The notes under the pieces were generated by a model, which did no database searches, had not been told where the DNA came from, and was given only the letters and a program-made list of their open reading frames with translations. Source: Selaginella moellendorffii (Eukaryota > Streptophyta > Lycopodiopsida > Selaginellales > Selaginellaceae). From it: a stretch of DNA of 64,000 bases. Position 1 is the stretch's first letter. Each line of letters begins with the position of its first letter. Location of the stretch: contig NW_003314277.1 in assembly GCF_000143415.4 (NCBI RefSeq), positions 911,818-975,817 on the forward strand. The letters are read 5' to 3'. Both the position numbers and the translations under genes were made by a program. Below, in pieces: positions 9,031-20,527 of the stretch.

Positions 9031-10353
9031 ATGGGGAGATGGGGCGCCTTTGAACAGGATGGGGGTCGCTGCGGCAATCTGGAGCGCATCACGGAGCCAT
9101 CGCTTGTGCTCCACATCTTCAGCTTTCTGGCTCTTCCAGAGTTGTTCACATTGCGGGCTGTCTGCAAGTCCTGGTATGATGCTGTGCTCGCTCCTCGTTT
9201 CGTGCAGCTGTACAAGCCATCGCTCAAACCCTGGGCTGTGCTCAGAGTGCGGACGGATCCGCCTGTTGACCGGTATGCTTGCTGCTTTCATCATGATCGT
9301 TGAAGTAAGTGGCTCTGTAGGGAGCTTCGCTATGACGAGGAGCATTTTGATTATGGCATGAAGCTGGAGAATCACACTGAGCTATGGCGTCCACACCTGA
9401 GCTTGAACCAACGTAAGAGATGCAGTCTTCCATTGGGCCCATCAGGTTCGCGTTTCGTGGGCTTGTGTTCTTCCAATGGACTTGTCTGTGGCATGCTCAT
9501 GGAACATAGAGACTCGGTGACTTCAGCTGTGGGAAACCCGATCACCAACATGTGGAAGGCACTACCGCCTGCTCCAATTGCCTCTCCGGATCGTCCACGC
9601 CCAGCCTACCTCAACATCTCCATGGAAGCAGAAATAAACGCAGACAGTAGCTCTTACCAGGTCGTGATACTGTACCAGAAGTACCAGACTCCTGTTGAAG
9701 GCCCGACAGAAGATGATGATGACGACCAAATTTGCTCACTGCAGTACGAATCAGAGTCATGTTCTTGGCATGAAGGCCTGCTCTTCAGCACTTCAAACTC
9801 ATTGGGATCACCTCTCCGAGGGTGTGCTTTCTTCTACACTGGGGAGAACATATTCCCAGCTTACGATCCGCATTCCAGAGCTTGGTCTCATGTAGCTATC
9901 TCGCCACCAGCACGTAACGAACAAGAACAAGAACAGGAAGACGATAGCTGGGCAAACTGGTCTTTTGGATACATAGGTGCCTTCATGTACAAGGGGAAAT
10001 GCTACTGGGCATCGTTCATGTTCAATGCAGAGACATTTGAAGACATTGGAGTGGCGATCTGGGAGATGAAACAGGAAAACTCAATGTGGGTCTTGGTGTC
10101 GCGGATTCTGTCCACGGACCTGTTTGGAACCAATTGTTGTTTGTCAGTGGGGGACAAGGATATGACCGTGAGGCTGGTCGAGGACACCGCTTTCATCTTG
10201 GTTTTCTATAGGAAGGAAAGCCATGGGGTGTGGCCTCCTGTTGCGTACGACTTTGCTCTGTCCAAGTGGTATACTTGCTGCATGGAGAACATGGAGAACG
10301 AGGATATTGAGTGCAATTATGTGGTGATACCCAGCCTAACTGCCAAGCCTTAA
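9031..10353 (+). CDS. F-box protein
   Basis: The N-terminal F-box reads LERITEPSLVLHIFSFLALP followed by ELFTLRAVCKSWYDAV, which would bind SKP1 in an SCF ubiquitin ligase. A long C-terminal region with kelch/galactose-oxidase-like features (RFVGLCSSNGLVCG, YDPHSRAWSHV) would bind the substrate. Read continuously the frame meets one TGA at 9301-9303. A 48-nt GT-AG intron (9273-9320) removes it and keeps the frame, giving 9031-9272 joined to 9321-10353, 424 aa, the usual size. A nonsense allele is the alternative. An acidic DDDDDQ stretch lies mid-protein. The truncated copy lies 0.5 kb upstream in the same orientation. Confidence 0.75.
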
Positions 10354-11180
10354 CAGGATCTCCATATGTAGGAAACGAGAAATTTTCAGATCATACCAGT
10401 GAATGGAATGTTTCCTGTTCTGGGTACAAATTCCTATGAGCTGCATAAGTTTTGTTCATGAATAAATTACTCAAAACTCCAAGTTTCCCAAGGAGGACCC
10501 TTACAACCACGCCTGACTGGGCTATGACCAGTGGTTTTTATCAAAATTTTGTACATAATTAAAACATTCTGAATATTATGCCTTGAATTTGCTTGAGAGC
10601 CTGAAGACGAATGTTGTCAGATTGGATTTGATTAATTTGACTTTATTCAATGATGACTACAATGACATTAGAGATGGACAACATTCCAGTTGACTCTTTT
10701 TTACATTTCCTCCTAAGGTAGGGAGTCGAAAATGTACTATTTAGCTTTTATAGCTACTTAGAGGTTCGTTTTAAAACCAAAACTTTAAACTTCCTGCCCT
10801 AAAATTCTGCAAAAGTTATCCTCCAAAGGTATTTATGAATGATTGATATGTACTGTAAAAGGGATCTGGTTCAAGTCAATGTGGAGCTTTTTGACACATC
10901 TTAAATGTTTGCTTACTTTCTTCGTGTCCAAAATGGTGAATTCATGTCATCTCTTAGTCTCCAACCTCGACTCAACAATCGGCTGCCACTGCGTCTTGGA
11001 AGCGCCGCCTGACTCCACGGCAGCTTCTTGTTGGGCAGCAGCAAGCAGCAGTATAGCAGCGCCTCCAAGCTATCGACCAGTTCCTCCAGCGGTACCCCCA
11101 ACAAAGCCGCGTCCGCGCAAACAGCCCAGTCCACAACCAGCCTTGGAGGCACGGCGGTGGCCAAGGCTCTTGGCCAAGCC
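10354..11180. other. Intergenic; AT-rich then GC-rich sequence without a recognised gene
   Basis: From 10354 to about 10950 nothing but AT-rich spacer and the F-box 3' flank is seen. From about 10950 the sequence becomes GC-rich and coding-like in several frames (Ser/Thr/Gln-rich on the plus strand) and may belong to the decayed gene that continues to 11789, but no frame is long and no family was recognised. Confidence 0.35.
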
Positions 11181-11789
11181 TCATCCACGAGCTTCGCGAG
11201 AGCACTCAGCCCTTGCCACTAAAAACTCCATCCTTGAAGCTCGATGTGGACAATCTCAGAAACATTGAAAGTCCTGGACAGCTGCTTGCTCATCTCGTAA
11301 ACTTCCTCATCAGAGATGCTAGCACTCTCCGGATCCGCCAAAGAGACACCTGCGCCTCATATCTGTTGATCCCAGCTACTTCCACTGGAAAAGCGGCCTG
11401 ATGATCAAGCCACTGGCGGCACAGCACCTGGATCGTCTTCCTGTTTGGCCCGAGCTCAGAGCTCGCCCTCCCACTCCACCGAGAGCACTATGCACCACTT
11501 CTGTGTGGCTCCAACAATTTTAAGAAAACCATCTATACTAATGGTGGTCATCTGCACCTGAACGTCTTTCCAACTCTCCACCACCTTTGCTTCTATAGCG
11601 GCCTTGAGCTTGAAGTGCAAATGGTCATTGACTTCGCAGACATCGCTTTTGGCATCCTCTGCCTGTGCTTTTGCCTTCTCCAGCAAACGTGACAGCGGTT
11701 CAAAGAAGCCTTTGGGCTCAGCACACGCAGAGTGCTGGAGGCGAACAGTTTTTACATGACAACCGGGCTCATGAACTCCCTCTTGAAAG
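11180..11789 (-). pseudogene. 3' part of an unrecognised decayed gene interrupted by Copia
   Basis: Minus-strand coding-like stretches include SISDEEVYEMSKQLSRTFNV (about 11250-11330) and FEPLSRLLEKAKAQAEDAK with SIDGFLKIVGATQKW (about 11470-11720), separated by stops and frame changes. A matching upstream piece appears beyond the Copia element at 17042-17284, suggesting one gene was split. I do not recognise the family. Confidence 0.4.
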
Positions 11790-11876
11790 TGAGACAAATC
11801 AGGACCAAAGTCCACCACACTAGCGGACAGAACAGGAAAACCCTAATGTCTATATGGCGAGGTGTGTCATGTAACA
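11790..11876 (-). repeat. Copia 3' LTR (87 bp)
   Basis: On the minus strand it begins TGTTACATGACA, shares the core GACATTAGGGTTTTC and TGTTCTGTCCGCTAGTGTG with the other LTR, and ends ATTTGTCTCA. It has about 16 bp (GTGGACTTTGGTCCTG) that the partner lacks. Confidence 0.75.
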
Positions 11877-13941
11877 CTCCCCCCAAACCAAAGCCACTCA
11901 CCAAACCAAATCTGTCGCATAGGAGCTGAAACTAGTGTGGCCCCAATGGCTTGGTGAGAAGGTTGGTTGGCATGTCTTGTGTCCCGAGATGTTGGATGGC
12001 CAGGGTGCTGCTGTCAACCAACTCATGCATGTAGTGAAATTGGACTTCAATATGCTTCAAGCGAGCATAGTGGATGGGGTTCTTGGACATGGCAATGCTA
12101 CTTTGGTTGTCACACCAAGAAGTAGTGGGGCCAACTTGTGCACATCCCAGCTCAACAAGTAGCCCTTGAGCCCAAACCACGTCCCTGCTACTAGTAGTGA
12201 GGTGATGTACTCCGCTTCTGCACTAGAAAGTGCCACCACAGATTGTCGCTTGGAGGCCCATGTGATGGCACCTCCTAAGAAGGAAAGGTAAATGCTAGAA
12301 GTCAAGCAATGACTTTTGTTGTTGGCAAAACTAGCATCTGTGTAGCATGTCAATGATGCATCACCCACTGAATAAGCAATGCTGTAGTCCATAGTGCTTT
12401 AGGTATCTTATGATACACTTGGCAACTTGCCAATGTATGGTGGTTGGTGATTTGTTGTACTGACTCAAGGCAATAGTTGCATAGTGATGTCGGGGCAAGT
12501 CATCAGGGCTAAATACGTGAGGCAACCAATGAGATGCCGATACGAGTCCCAGTGGGTAGAGGGTCACTAGACTGCTCAATTGTGAGGTCGATAGCACCAA
12601 CAACCATCAAGGTTTTGACAAGGTGGCAATCACACATACCAAACCAATCTAGCAAGACTTCAACCTTACATCGTTGGCTAAGCATGTAGCCACCAGACTT
12701 AGGATCATATGTGACTTCAAAGCCAAGAAAGTAAGAGACTTAGCCAAGGTCCTTCATCTGGAATTGCTGGCTGAGAGCAACTTGCAGAGCAGCAATGGCA
12801 TTTGTGTCATCACCCATGATGAGCAAATCATCAACGTAGAGGGCCACAATAAGCATGCTCTTAGCATGACCATTCACATACACATTGTGATCAACATGGC
12901 AGCAACAACAGCAATGAAAGCCTTGAGCATGTAGGGTGGCATCAAATTTTTGATACCAAATATGGGAGCTTTGTTTTAGGCCATATAAAGCTTTCTGCAA
13001 TTAGGGCCACTAGGGGCAACAAAACTAGGAGGTATATGCATGTAGATATCCTCTTGCAAATCCCGATTCAAAAATGCTATTTTGACATCCATATGGTGGA
13101 CTTGCCATTTGTGAGCAACCGCAAGTGCAAAAAGGGAACCAAGGCTGGCCATTTTTACAATCGGTGAGAATGTTTCATCTTAGTCAAGGCCATGGACTTG
13201 GTGAAATCTGCAAACAACCAACCATGCCTTATAATATACAACCTGACCATCTTTCCCATACTTTTTGGAAAAAATCCATTTTGGATCCAAAACACGTCAT
13301 CCCGGTGGTGCTAAATTAACTGGAACATAAGTTCTGTTAACCCAAATGGAAGCAACTTCTTCCACAATAGCTTCCATCCAAGATGGAGCCTTAGGTCCTG
13401 AGACGGCCTTATCATAGGTCATGGGGATGCTGACGTCAACAAGGCCACAAAAGTCATCAAGCTTTACAGCATTTGCTTTAGTATTTTCCCGGACTTTCAA
13501 TGAGGGCTGATGTTTCTGAGGGTCATCAAGAACTGGCATTGGATCAGGCATGCCACAACGTCGACAAGGTGGTGAAGGTGTCGAAGGCCTGTCCTCAACT
13601 GGAGGAGAATTAGCTGGTTCAAGCATGTCCAGAAGTAGAGGATTCCCCAATGGAATCTCTAGTGGCAACTCATGAATAGGATCCAAAGGCAGAGGCAAAA
13701 GTGGACCATCTCCCATAAGTGGGATAAAAGGAACAAGTCGAGTCTTAGCAATGAAAGAAAGATCTTGAAGAGCCTTTATATGCATGGGAAAGTCATCTTC
13801 GTTGAACATGATGTCTGTGCTTACAAGGGCCTTGTGAGATCCCACAACTTGTAAGCTTTTCTCCCAATTGTGTCATCTTGTGCATATCCCACAAAGATGA
13901 ATTTTTTACTTTTGAGATCTAGCTTTTTCCGAAGTTGATCA

Positions 13942-14116
13942 TGTTAAGGTATACGCTCTCTATGACATGATCCTAGGTGGTAGTAGTGCCACTTCACTGA
14001 TCCAAGTGTAGGCTAGAGGCGTGTCTCTTGATCATGTATATATCTCTATGATATTATATACAACTATCCTTTGAGTCATCCTTGTCCATTGTAGCTTTCG
14101 CTCTTCTTCTTCTTCA
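13942..14116 (+). repeat. 5' LTR of the nested element
   Basis: 175 bp, TG...CA ends, followed by a tRNA-Met-type primer-binding site. Confidence 0.92.
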
Positions 14117-14930
14117 TGGTATCGGAGCCCTGAGGGCTTCAGATCCTGGGACGATGGCGCTGGCTAAGGAGGAGGCCAGTGAGGATGACGATGAGCCACT
14201 AGACGTGGCTGAGAGGTGCCAGGATTTGGCACTGCACTGCTAAGCGCCAAGATAATGGCACTAGCGAGCTGAGCAAGGCGCTAGGGCGTGATCGGGCAGA
14301 GACTGGCCCAGAGGCGCTGGCAGATGCGCTGAGAGAGGGCTGGCATAAGGCACTAAGTGGTACTAGAGCACTAAGTGATGTGTGCTAGGGCGTGAGAGAG
14401 CAGCTTGAGAGAGCGGCTCTGAGGCGCTGAGAGAGCCACTGAAAAGAGGCACTGATTGAGGCGCTGACTGAGGTGCTGATAGGAGGCACCGAAGAGGCAC
14501 AAGTGCTTGGAGTGCTGGGACTGGTCAGAGGAGCATGTATGGAGCGTTGGAGTGTTGTCTAGAGGTAAACAGGCAGAGGCAATGTTGAGTGTTGGGCTGT
14601 GAGAGGGCTTTGTAGCAGAGGGAGAGAGCCGTTAGGGCTCTGGTAGAGGAGGCTTGATTGAGGCTAAGACAATGGGAGCTTCAGCCGAGGCCAATGAGAG
14701 ATCAGAGGTATTCCTTGGTCCATCCTTGCTGTGTTTAGACAGGTGTTTCCCGAGAAGGAGATCCTGAGAGGCGGCCATGGGACGATCCAAGAGGCAAAGA
14801 GCCATGGGTTCTAGAGAGGTAGTGCTATAGGTTCCTGAGAGGGAGACAAATTCCTATCGTGGATACGAGAGAGTGCTTGGATGTAAAGGGAGAGTGATCT
14901 TAGATTCATGTCATCGAGATCAAGAGGGAG

Positions 14931-15105
14931 TGTTGAGGTATACGCTCTCTATGACATGATCCTAGGTGGCAGTAGTGCCACTTCACTGATCCAAGTGTAG
15001 GCTAGAGGTGTGTCTCTTGATCATGTATATATATCTATGATATTATATATAATTATCCTTTGAGTCATCCTTGTCCATCGTAGCTTCCACTCTTCTTCTT
15101 CTTCA
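14931..15105 (+). repeat. 3' LTR of the nested element
   Basis: 175 bp, about 95% identical to the 5' LTR, preceded by the polypurine tract and followed by target duplication GATCA. Confidence 0.92.
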
Positions 15106-16896
15106 GATCAGAGGTATGCACATATGCTGCACAACCGAAAACTCAAAAGTGGGACACATTAGAAGTAGAATCTGTCCAAAATGCCTCAAGGGTTTTTCCA
15201 TCCAAAGCAGCTGTGGCAAGGTGATTTTGGACATGCATTGGCCTCTTGCCAAAACATCTTATCAAGATGTGGATTAGCTAACAAAGCGTGAGCAGCATTG
15301 ACAAGAGTGCGATTCTTCGTTTTTACAACACCATTTTGCTGGGGGGTGTAGCGGGCTGTAACTTGCAATCATATGCCTACATCACGACAGATGCCCCGAA
15401 GCTCATTGTTGAGGTATTCACCACCACCATCAACTTGAAGAGTTTTTATCTTTCGACCAAAGAGATTTTCAACATATGCTTTGTATATTTGAAATGTAGC
15501 AACTGCATCACTCTTACACATCAAGAAGTGAATGCATGTCCAACAGCTATAGTCATCAATAAATGTGATCAAATATCTTGCACCATCATGGCTTGGCATG
15601 TCCATGGGGCCACAAAGATCAGAATGGACCTAGTCTAGAAGTTCAATTGCTCGATGCGTGCTCAATGAGAAATTCTGGCAGTGATGCTTGCCTAAAACAT
15701 AAGCTTCACAAAATGTAAATGGGATATGTCGGAAATCCAATCCAATAACAATATCTTGGGATTTCATCTATTGAAGAGATTGATAATGACATAACCAAGT
15801 CTCTTGTGCCAAAGTTCCACACAAGAATTTGCCTCTACAGTTTGAAAAGCCTAAACTTGGTCGGCAACAATGATTTCATACAAGTCCCCAATGTGTGGCC
15901 TATGAAGCAACTGTGTACCAAGCATGTGAAAGTTGCTAGAGTCAACCAAAGAGACTCCCTTTGCATCAAAGACTACCATTGCATTTTGATTATATATCTT
16001 GGTAATGGACATTAAATTTTGTCACAAGGTGGAAATGTGCATGGCACTATCAAATGCCACAGTCCTCCCATGATTAAGTGAGAGTTGAAATTGCCTAATG
16101 CCTTCCACAAGGATAGTGGTATTGTCATTTAAATGAACACCATGTTTTCCAATGCTAGATTGATAACACTCAAAAAGACTCTTTTATTGCCCATAAAATT
16201 AGTACAACTAGAGTCTAGGAGCCACCTACTTGGTGTTACAATTGCCTCTTCATTATAGAGCTCCTCAACCACCTCATTTGTTGTAGCAATTCAGATTGGC
16301 TTTTGCCATCATAGCTAGTCACTTGTTATCTTTGGTTGGAAAAGCAATCATCCCTGGTTGGAGAAGCAGGCTCTCAACTGCATTCTTCCAGCTAGCTGGC
16401 AAGGACCTGTAGAGATGCAACCTTTGTTGCTCATCTGTGAGATAGTGCTTCGCTAGCAGCCGCAAGTTGTGTGAAAAAGCCTTGGAGTTTGGCAAGTGTG
16501 AGTCTGAATACTGCCATTTTCCTCTAGCCTTAAGGAATCCATTTGTGAATGGATGTTGAAAACATCCATTTCACTCTTGGTGCCATAGGTGTCACTCAAC
16601 CACTTCCAGAGTGCTGCTGCAGTGGACTTTAGAATCGATGGGGCAACAAAGAGAACATTCGAGGACAAGCACATTGCAATACTCCCTCTAGCCTTGGAAT
16701 CCTAAAGGTTCCAATCATGCACCTTAGCAGCACTAGAGCCTAGAGCCGGTGATGGCTTTGTCCCATCTACAATCCCCAACAAACCATGAAACAAGAGGTA
16801 GGATTCAAGATGGATCTTGAATCCCTCAAACCCTTCTCTATCAAACTCACGGATGGATGGCTTTCCTTCCATAGTGCTATCCCAGCTCCCATACCA

Positions 16897-16967
16897 TGAG
16901 ACAAATCACACTAGCGGACAGAACAAGAAAACCCTAATGTCTATGTGGTCAGACATGTCGTGTAACA
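16897..16967 (-). repeat. Copia 5' LTR (71 bp)
   Basis: On the minus strand it begins TGTTACACGACA and ends ATTTGTCTCA, immediately followed by a tRNA-Met-type primer-binding site (TGGTATGGGAGC). Both ends follow the TG...CA rule. Confidence 0.75.
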
Positions 16968-17041
16968 AAGAGGAGGGTCACAATGCGGGTCTTCCCTCAA
17001 TCTTCCTTCACCGCATAGACTAAAAGCTATGTTGGCTTGCG

Positions 17042-17284
17042 TCATCCAGCATTGATCCAAGACTTGTTGTTAAGTTCGTGCCTGCTACGGCAGACATCGC
17101 TTCCCTCCCATCGATGAACACTCGCCCACCGGCAAAGCACTATTCTCTTCCTATATCTTTCTGTTCTGCCAGGTTGAAAGACAGCTTCGCGTATGCAACA
17201 CCAAGCCGAGGGAAGATCTCTCGAGTATACGGCGACAGAAGCTCTCACAGTGAGTGTGCTGTCTTTGGATCGCTCTCATCAGCC
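17042..17284 (-). pseudogene. 5' part of the unrecognised gene disrupted by Copia
   Basis: From an ATG at 17284 the minus strand reads MADESDPKTAHSL, then ELLSPYTREIFPRLGVAYAK, later GGRVFIDGREAMSAVAGTNL, all in one frame with two internal stops. It ends close to the Copia 5' LTR; the continuation appears on the far side of Copia (11456-11789). Family not recognised. Confidence 0.45.
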
Positions 17285-17289
17285 ATGTA

Positions 17290-19850
17290 CACTCATATGC
17301 ATTCGAACATTCGAATGCAACCAGATTCGAACGGGTATTGAACGTTTAATACCCGTTTAGCTTTTTTTCGAACGGGTATAATGGTTTTCAGTTTTAATAT
17401 AATTAAAAAATAATTAACTGTTACTAAACAAAGTTTAACATAATATAATATAGGTTTAATCTAATCTTCATCCTTTGAATCTAGAACATCATCACCACTA
17501 GCGTCGTCATCATCAGGTTGTTGAAGAGGTTCTTCAACAACCTCCTGAAGTGCAAGGATCCTTTGCCACTGAGGCTCAAGCTCAAGGTTATCAAGATCAT
17601 GCCGATAAGCCTCAAACTCCCGAACTCAATCTTCTATACGACACGCATATTTGTGTGCACAAAAACCAGCTTCTCCAAATTTTTGGAGAGTAGTCGAGAC
17701 CTCCTCTTCATCTAGATCATGCTCCATGAGCTCCAGTTTCGCTCCCATGGTGAAGCACAAATTGGCTGACTCAAGATCCGTAAAGCAAGCCTTTGAAGTT
17801 CTGGTGTGCCTACACCAAAGTTGCTCCACCAACTCACCGGGTGTTTCTAGTTCTCCATCTATACAAGAGAATCAGTCTAAAAAGTTGACAAACAAACAGT
17901 TTATACACACCTGCTTTGCTGCCTCCGAAGAGAACAAACGGCCAAGTTGTTGACGGAAACTCTAAAACTCATGCAGCAGCTTGTGTTGAAGTCCTCGATC
18001 TCCTTTGCAATACAACTCTAGGTACTCCACAAAATCTTCCTGAGCCTCCTGGTCAAGAGGGAGATGAAGAAAGGCTGGGTTCAGAACAAAAGCAGCTCCA
18101 TGCAAGATCGAATGCATCTAGAACCAATGAGCTGCTTTCCGACCTCCCTCGCCATGATCCTCCATCATGAACCTGTTGATCTCCTTGACCTCTTCCTCAA
18201 CTAAAATCCCAGTCTCAACAGCCTCTGAAAGCTTCTTATTCATCCGGTCCATAGCCTCGAAAATGAGACCGGAAGTTGTCCCCTCCCGGTCTGCAAGCTT
18301 CAAGACCTTGAGAAGCAGTCCAAGCAGCACCAACAAGTGTTGGCACCTAGTCCAGAAAGAGTTCGGAGTCTCTTCTAAGATCCGAGTTCGAATGCGCTGG
18401 GCTTTGGCGGTCTTCTTGACGTCCACATCGCCGCCACTCAGAGCTCACAACCATCTCCTTCAATGCCTCCAAGGTCGTCAGATTCAGGAGTTGAGACATC
18501 ACTAGAAACATGTAAGTGAACCTTGTGCTTGCTGGCTTGATGAGATCCTGATTGCTTAGCTTCCGAAACAAAGCCAGAACACAAGATTTTTTGGTGATAA
18601 AAGTTACCACCTCGTTGCAGCCTTTCACCAGTGGTTTTACCCACGACAAGCTCCCGATATCTTCGAAGAGAAGGTCCAAGACGTGGCACACACACCGGCT
18701 GTAGAGAATGTGAGGATACTCAGCTGTCATGAGTTCTCCCATCTGCACACAGTTTGATGTATTGTCAGTGATCACTTGAACAACATTTTCTTCGCCAACT
18801 TCTTGAATCACTTTCTTCAGCTTGACCCAAATCCACTCTCCCGTCTTTGTCCTGCCCTCAGAATCTACAGACTTCAAGAAAACCGAACCCTGGACGTTGG
18901 AGGCCATGAAGTTGATCAAGGATCGGCTATGGTTGTCAGACCAGCCATCGGTGACGATGTTAACTCCATATCTTCTCCACCCCTCACGGATTGGATCAAG
19001 TCAAGCATTGACACTATCATAAAGCTTCTTCAACTGTGTACTCCGCAGCTTCTCATATTCTGTGCAAGAGCTCCAGGGCCGAAGTCGATAGTAGCTTGAA
19101 GCAACTTCCTCAAATTTGGCCTCTGAATGGTGTTGAAAGGGATATTTTCAACGTAGAAGAACTCAGCCATGGCATTATCCAGACATTGAACCTTTGTAGA
19201 CTTCATCATCTTTCAAATGTCACCATCCAGCACTGGTGCAGCACTTCGTTTAAGACTGCTGCTCCCGAAAAGTGGAATACTGCCGCTGCTCACCTCACCC
19301 AGCCCTTCAATAGCCCCACCACTTGCCCCACAGCTGGCACCGCCGCTCACCTCACCGACCTCAGTCTCGTGAGCTAAGGCAAGTCTCTCTTGGGGACTTG
19401 TTGCAATCATGGAGCTCTTCGTGAGCTCCACACAATTAAAAGATGCCCGAGCCTTGTTCACCACCTCCAGTGGCATTTGTCCTGTACAAATCTCTACATT
19501 CCTTCCTTTCACACCCCCAAGGTGAGCACGAACTTATTCAGCCGTGCCGGTGTAAGTATTCGAGCAATACTTACACTTCCATGGACTCACACCGTGGCTT
19601 GTCTCGGATGTCAGCCTCAATTTCAGAACAGAGCCCAGCTCCAGCATGGTTGCCTTCCTCCCCCCATCCCGGACTTACCTCAACACTTCTGGATCCTGTG
19701 AACCCTGATTTTACATGAACCCTAATCCTAAGTAAAAGAAAGCATATTCTTTAGGGTTTTTTAAAAATATTCTTGGTGTTTAAACGCCGTATTATATGTG
19801 CGTTTTAAACGGCGTTTTTTATTAATCACACCCGTTCAAATGCAAGTATG
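17290..19850 (-). mobile_element. hAT-type DNA transposon remnant
   Basis: The minus strand at 18347-18919 encodes a DUF659-type hAT transposase core: INFMASNVQGSVFLKSVD, VVQVITDNTSNCV and YPHILYSRCVCHVLDLLFED. A downstream frame (18118-18426) and the 17626-17832 region would correspond to the C-terminal dimerisation part. Sequence near 19500-19600 may be a BED zinc-finger remnant. Frames are broken, so it is inactive. The edges are approximate: ends rich in 'gcattcgaac/acccgtt' words at about 17299-17335 and 19826-19845 could be terminal repeats, but no clean 8-bp target duplication was found. Confidence 0.7.
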
Positions 19851-20527
19851 CTCGTAACCCGAGGCTGCATATTTCATTGCGAATACTGGTAATGTTTGCA
19901 TCCCACCAGGACTGCCATATTCCCGCATCGAACCAATGCCATAACACACGAAGATGACGGACTGCCTAGGGCATACGTTCTCTTACGGCACAGTTCTTCC
20001 ATGAATATCGTACTACGTTACAATCACTCTATGAGAACGAGAATAAAAAAGATAAAAGGACTTACTTAGTTGCCATTTCCTTCTCTTCCGACCAGAGATC
20101 GGCCAGTCCTGCATGAGGGCCGCATGCAAGCAGTGGAAGGATCTCATCGGATCACCTGAATTTGCTCTTCACTGATAGATCCAGCGGGACAAGAAGTAGC
20201 ACAACATGAACTGGGTTTTGCACTCTGCCGGTGGCTTGTTATTTGGGAGCTTATACTCCGCTAGCACGCTTTTCGCTGCATCAAAGGACGAGATTATATG
20301 GAATGTCCAAGATCCTTGAGATTTTTTAGGTTTTAGGGGTTTAGGCGATACCATATATGTCAGAATATGTAGTGGGGATTAAAATCACTGTTAAACCCTT
20401 AATTTGAATTATCGGACTTTTTCTCGAAAACTACTTAAAGAAGGTTTTAACGCAAAAATCCTTCTTCTACAAACTCTATATAGATCTTATCAATCTTCCG
20501 ACCGAGATCTTCGATTTCCCTTTCCTT
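19851..20527. other. Spacer with a possible F-box remnant
   Basis: Plus-strand sequence at about 20110-20165 can be read as MRAACKQWKDLIGSPEFALH, which resembles the second half of an F-box (RAVCKQWKDLISSPEF), then a stop. No complete gene is present. The 3' UTR of the CHCH gene occupies the end of this stretch. Confidence 0.35.

Larger units (their letters stand above)
13942..15105 (+). mobile_element. Complete non-coding (TRIM-like) LTR retrotransposon nested in the Copia element
   Basis: Two 175-bp LTRs (13942-14116 and 14931-15105) start TGTT and end TTCA, and differ at about nine positions. The first is followed directly by the primer-binding site TGGTATCGGAGCCC, and a polypurine tract (caagagggag, 14921-14930) precedes the second. 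A perfect 5-bp target duplication GATCA flanks the element (13937-13941, 15106-15110). The 814-bp interior has no reading frame of note and consists of imperfect 'gaggcgctga/ggcactaag' repeats. It is therefore non-autonomous and depends on another element's proteins. Confidence 0.93.
11790..16967 (-). mobile_element. Degenerate Ty1/Copia retrotransposon with very short LTRs
   Basis: Minus-strand order from 5': primer-binding site TGGTATGGGAGC directly inside the right LTR; a gag remnant (LWKWLSDTYGTKSEMDVF, 16453-16674); integrase (YLITFIDDYSCWTCIHFLM, VDGGGEYLNNEL, 15186-15605); an integrase-RT linker (13297-13845); reverse transcriptase (QKALYGLKQSSHIWYQKFD, LYVDDLLIMGD, 12740-13000); RNase H (HIEVQFHYMHEL, 11932-12392); and a polypurine tract GGGGGGAG next to the left LTR. 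The Copia order INT-RT-RH is clear. Stops and frameshifts break every domain. The element is interrupted by the nested element at 13942-15105. Flanks show no exact target duplication. Confidence 0.88.

Noticed and set aside
14117-14930. Possible gene inside the nested LTR element
   Set aside because: No frame of 60 codons; simple internal repeats only.
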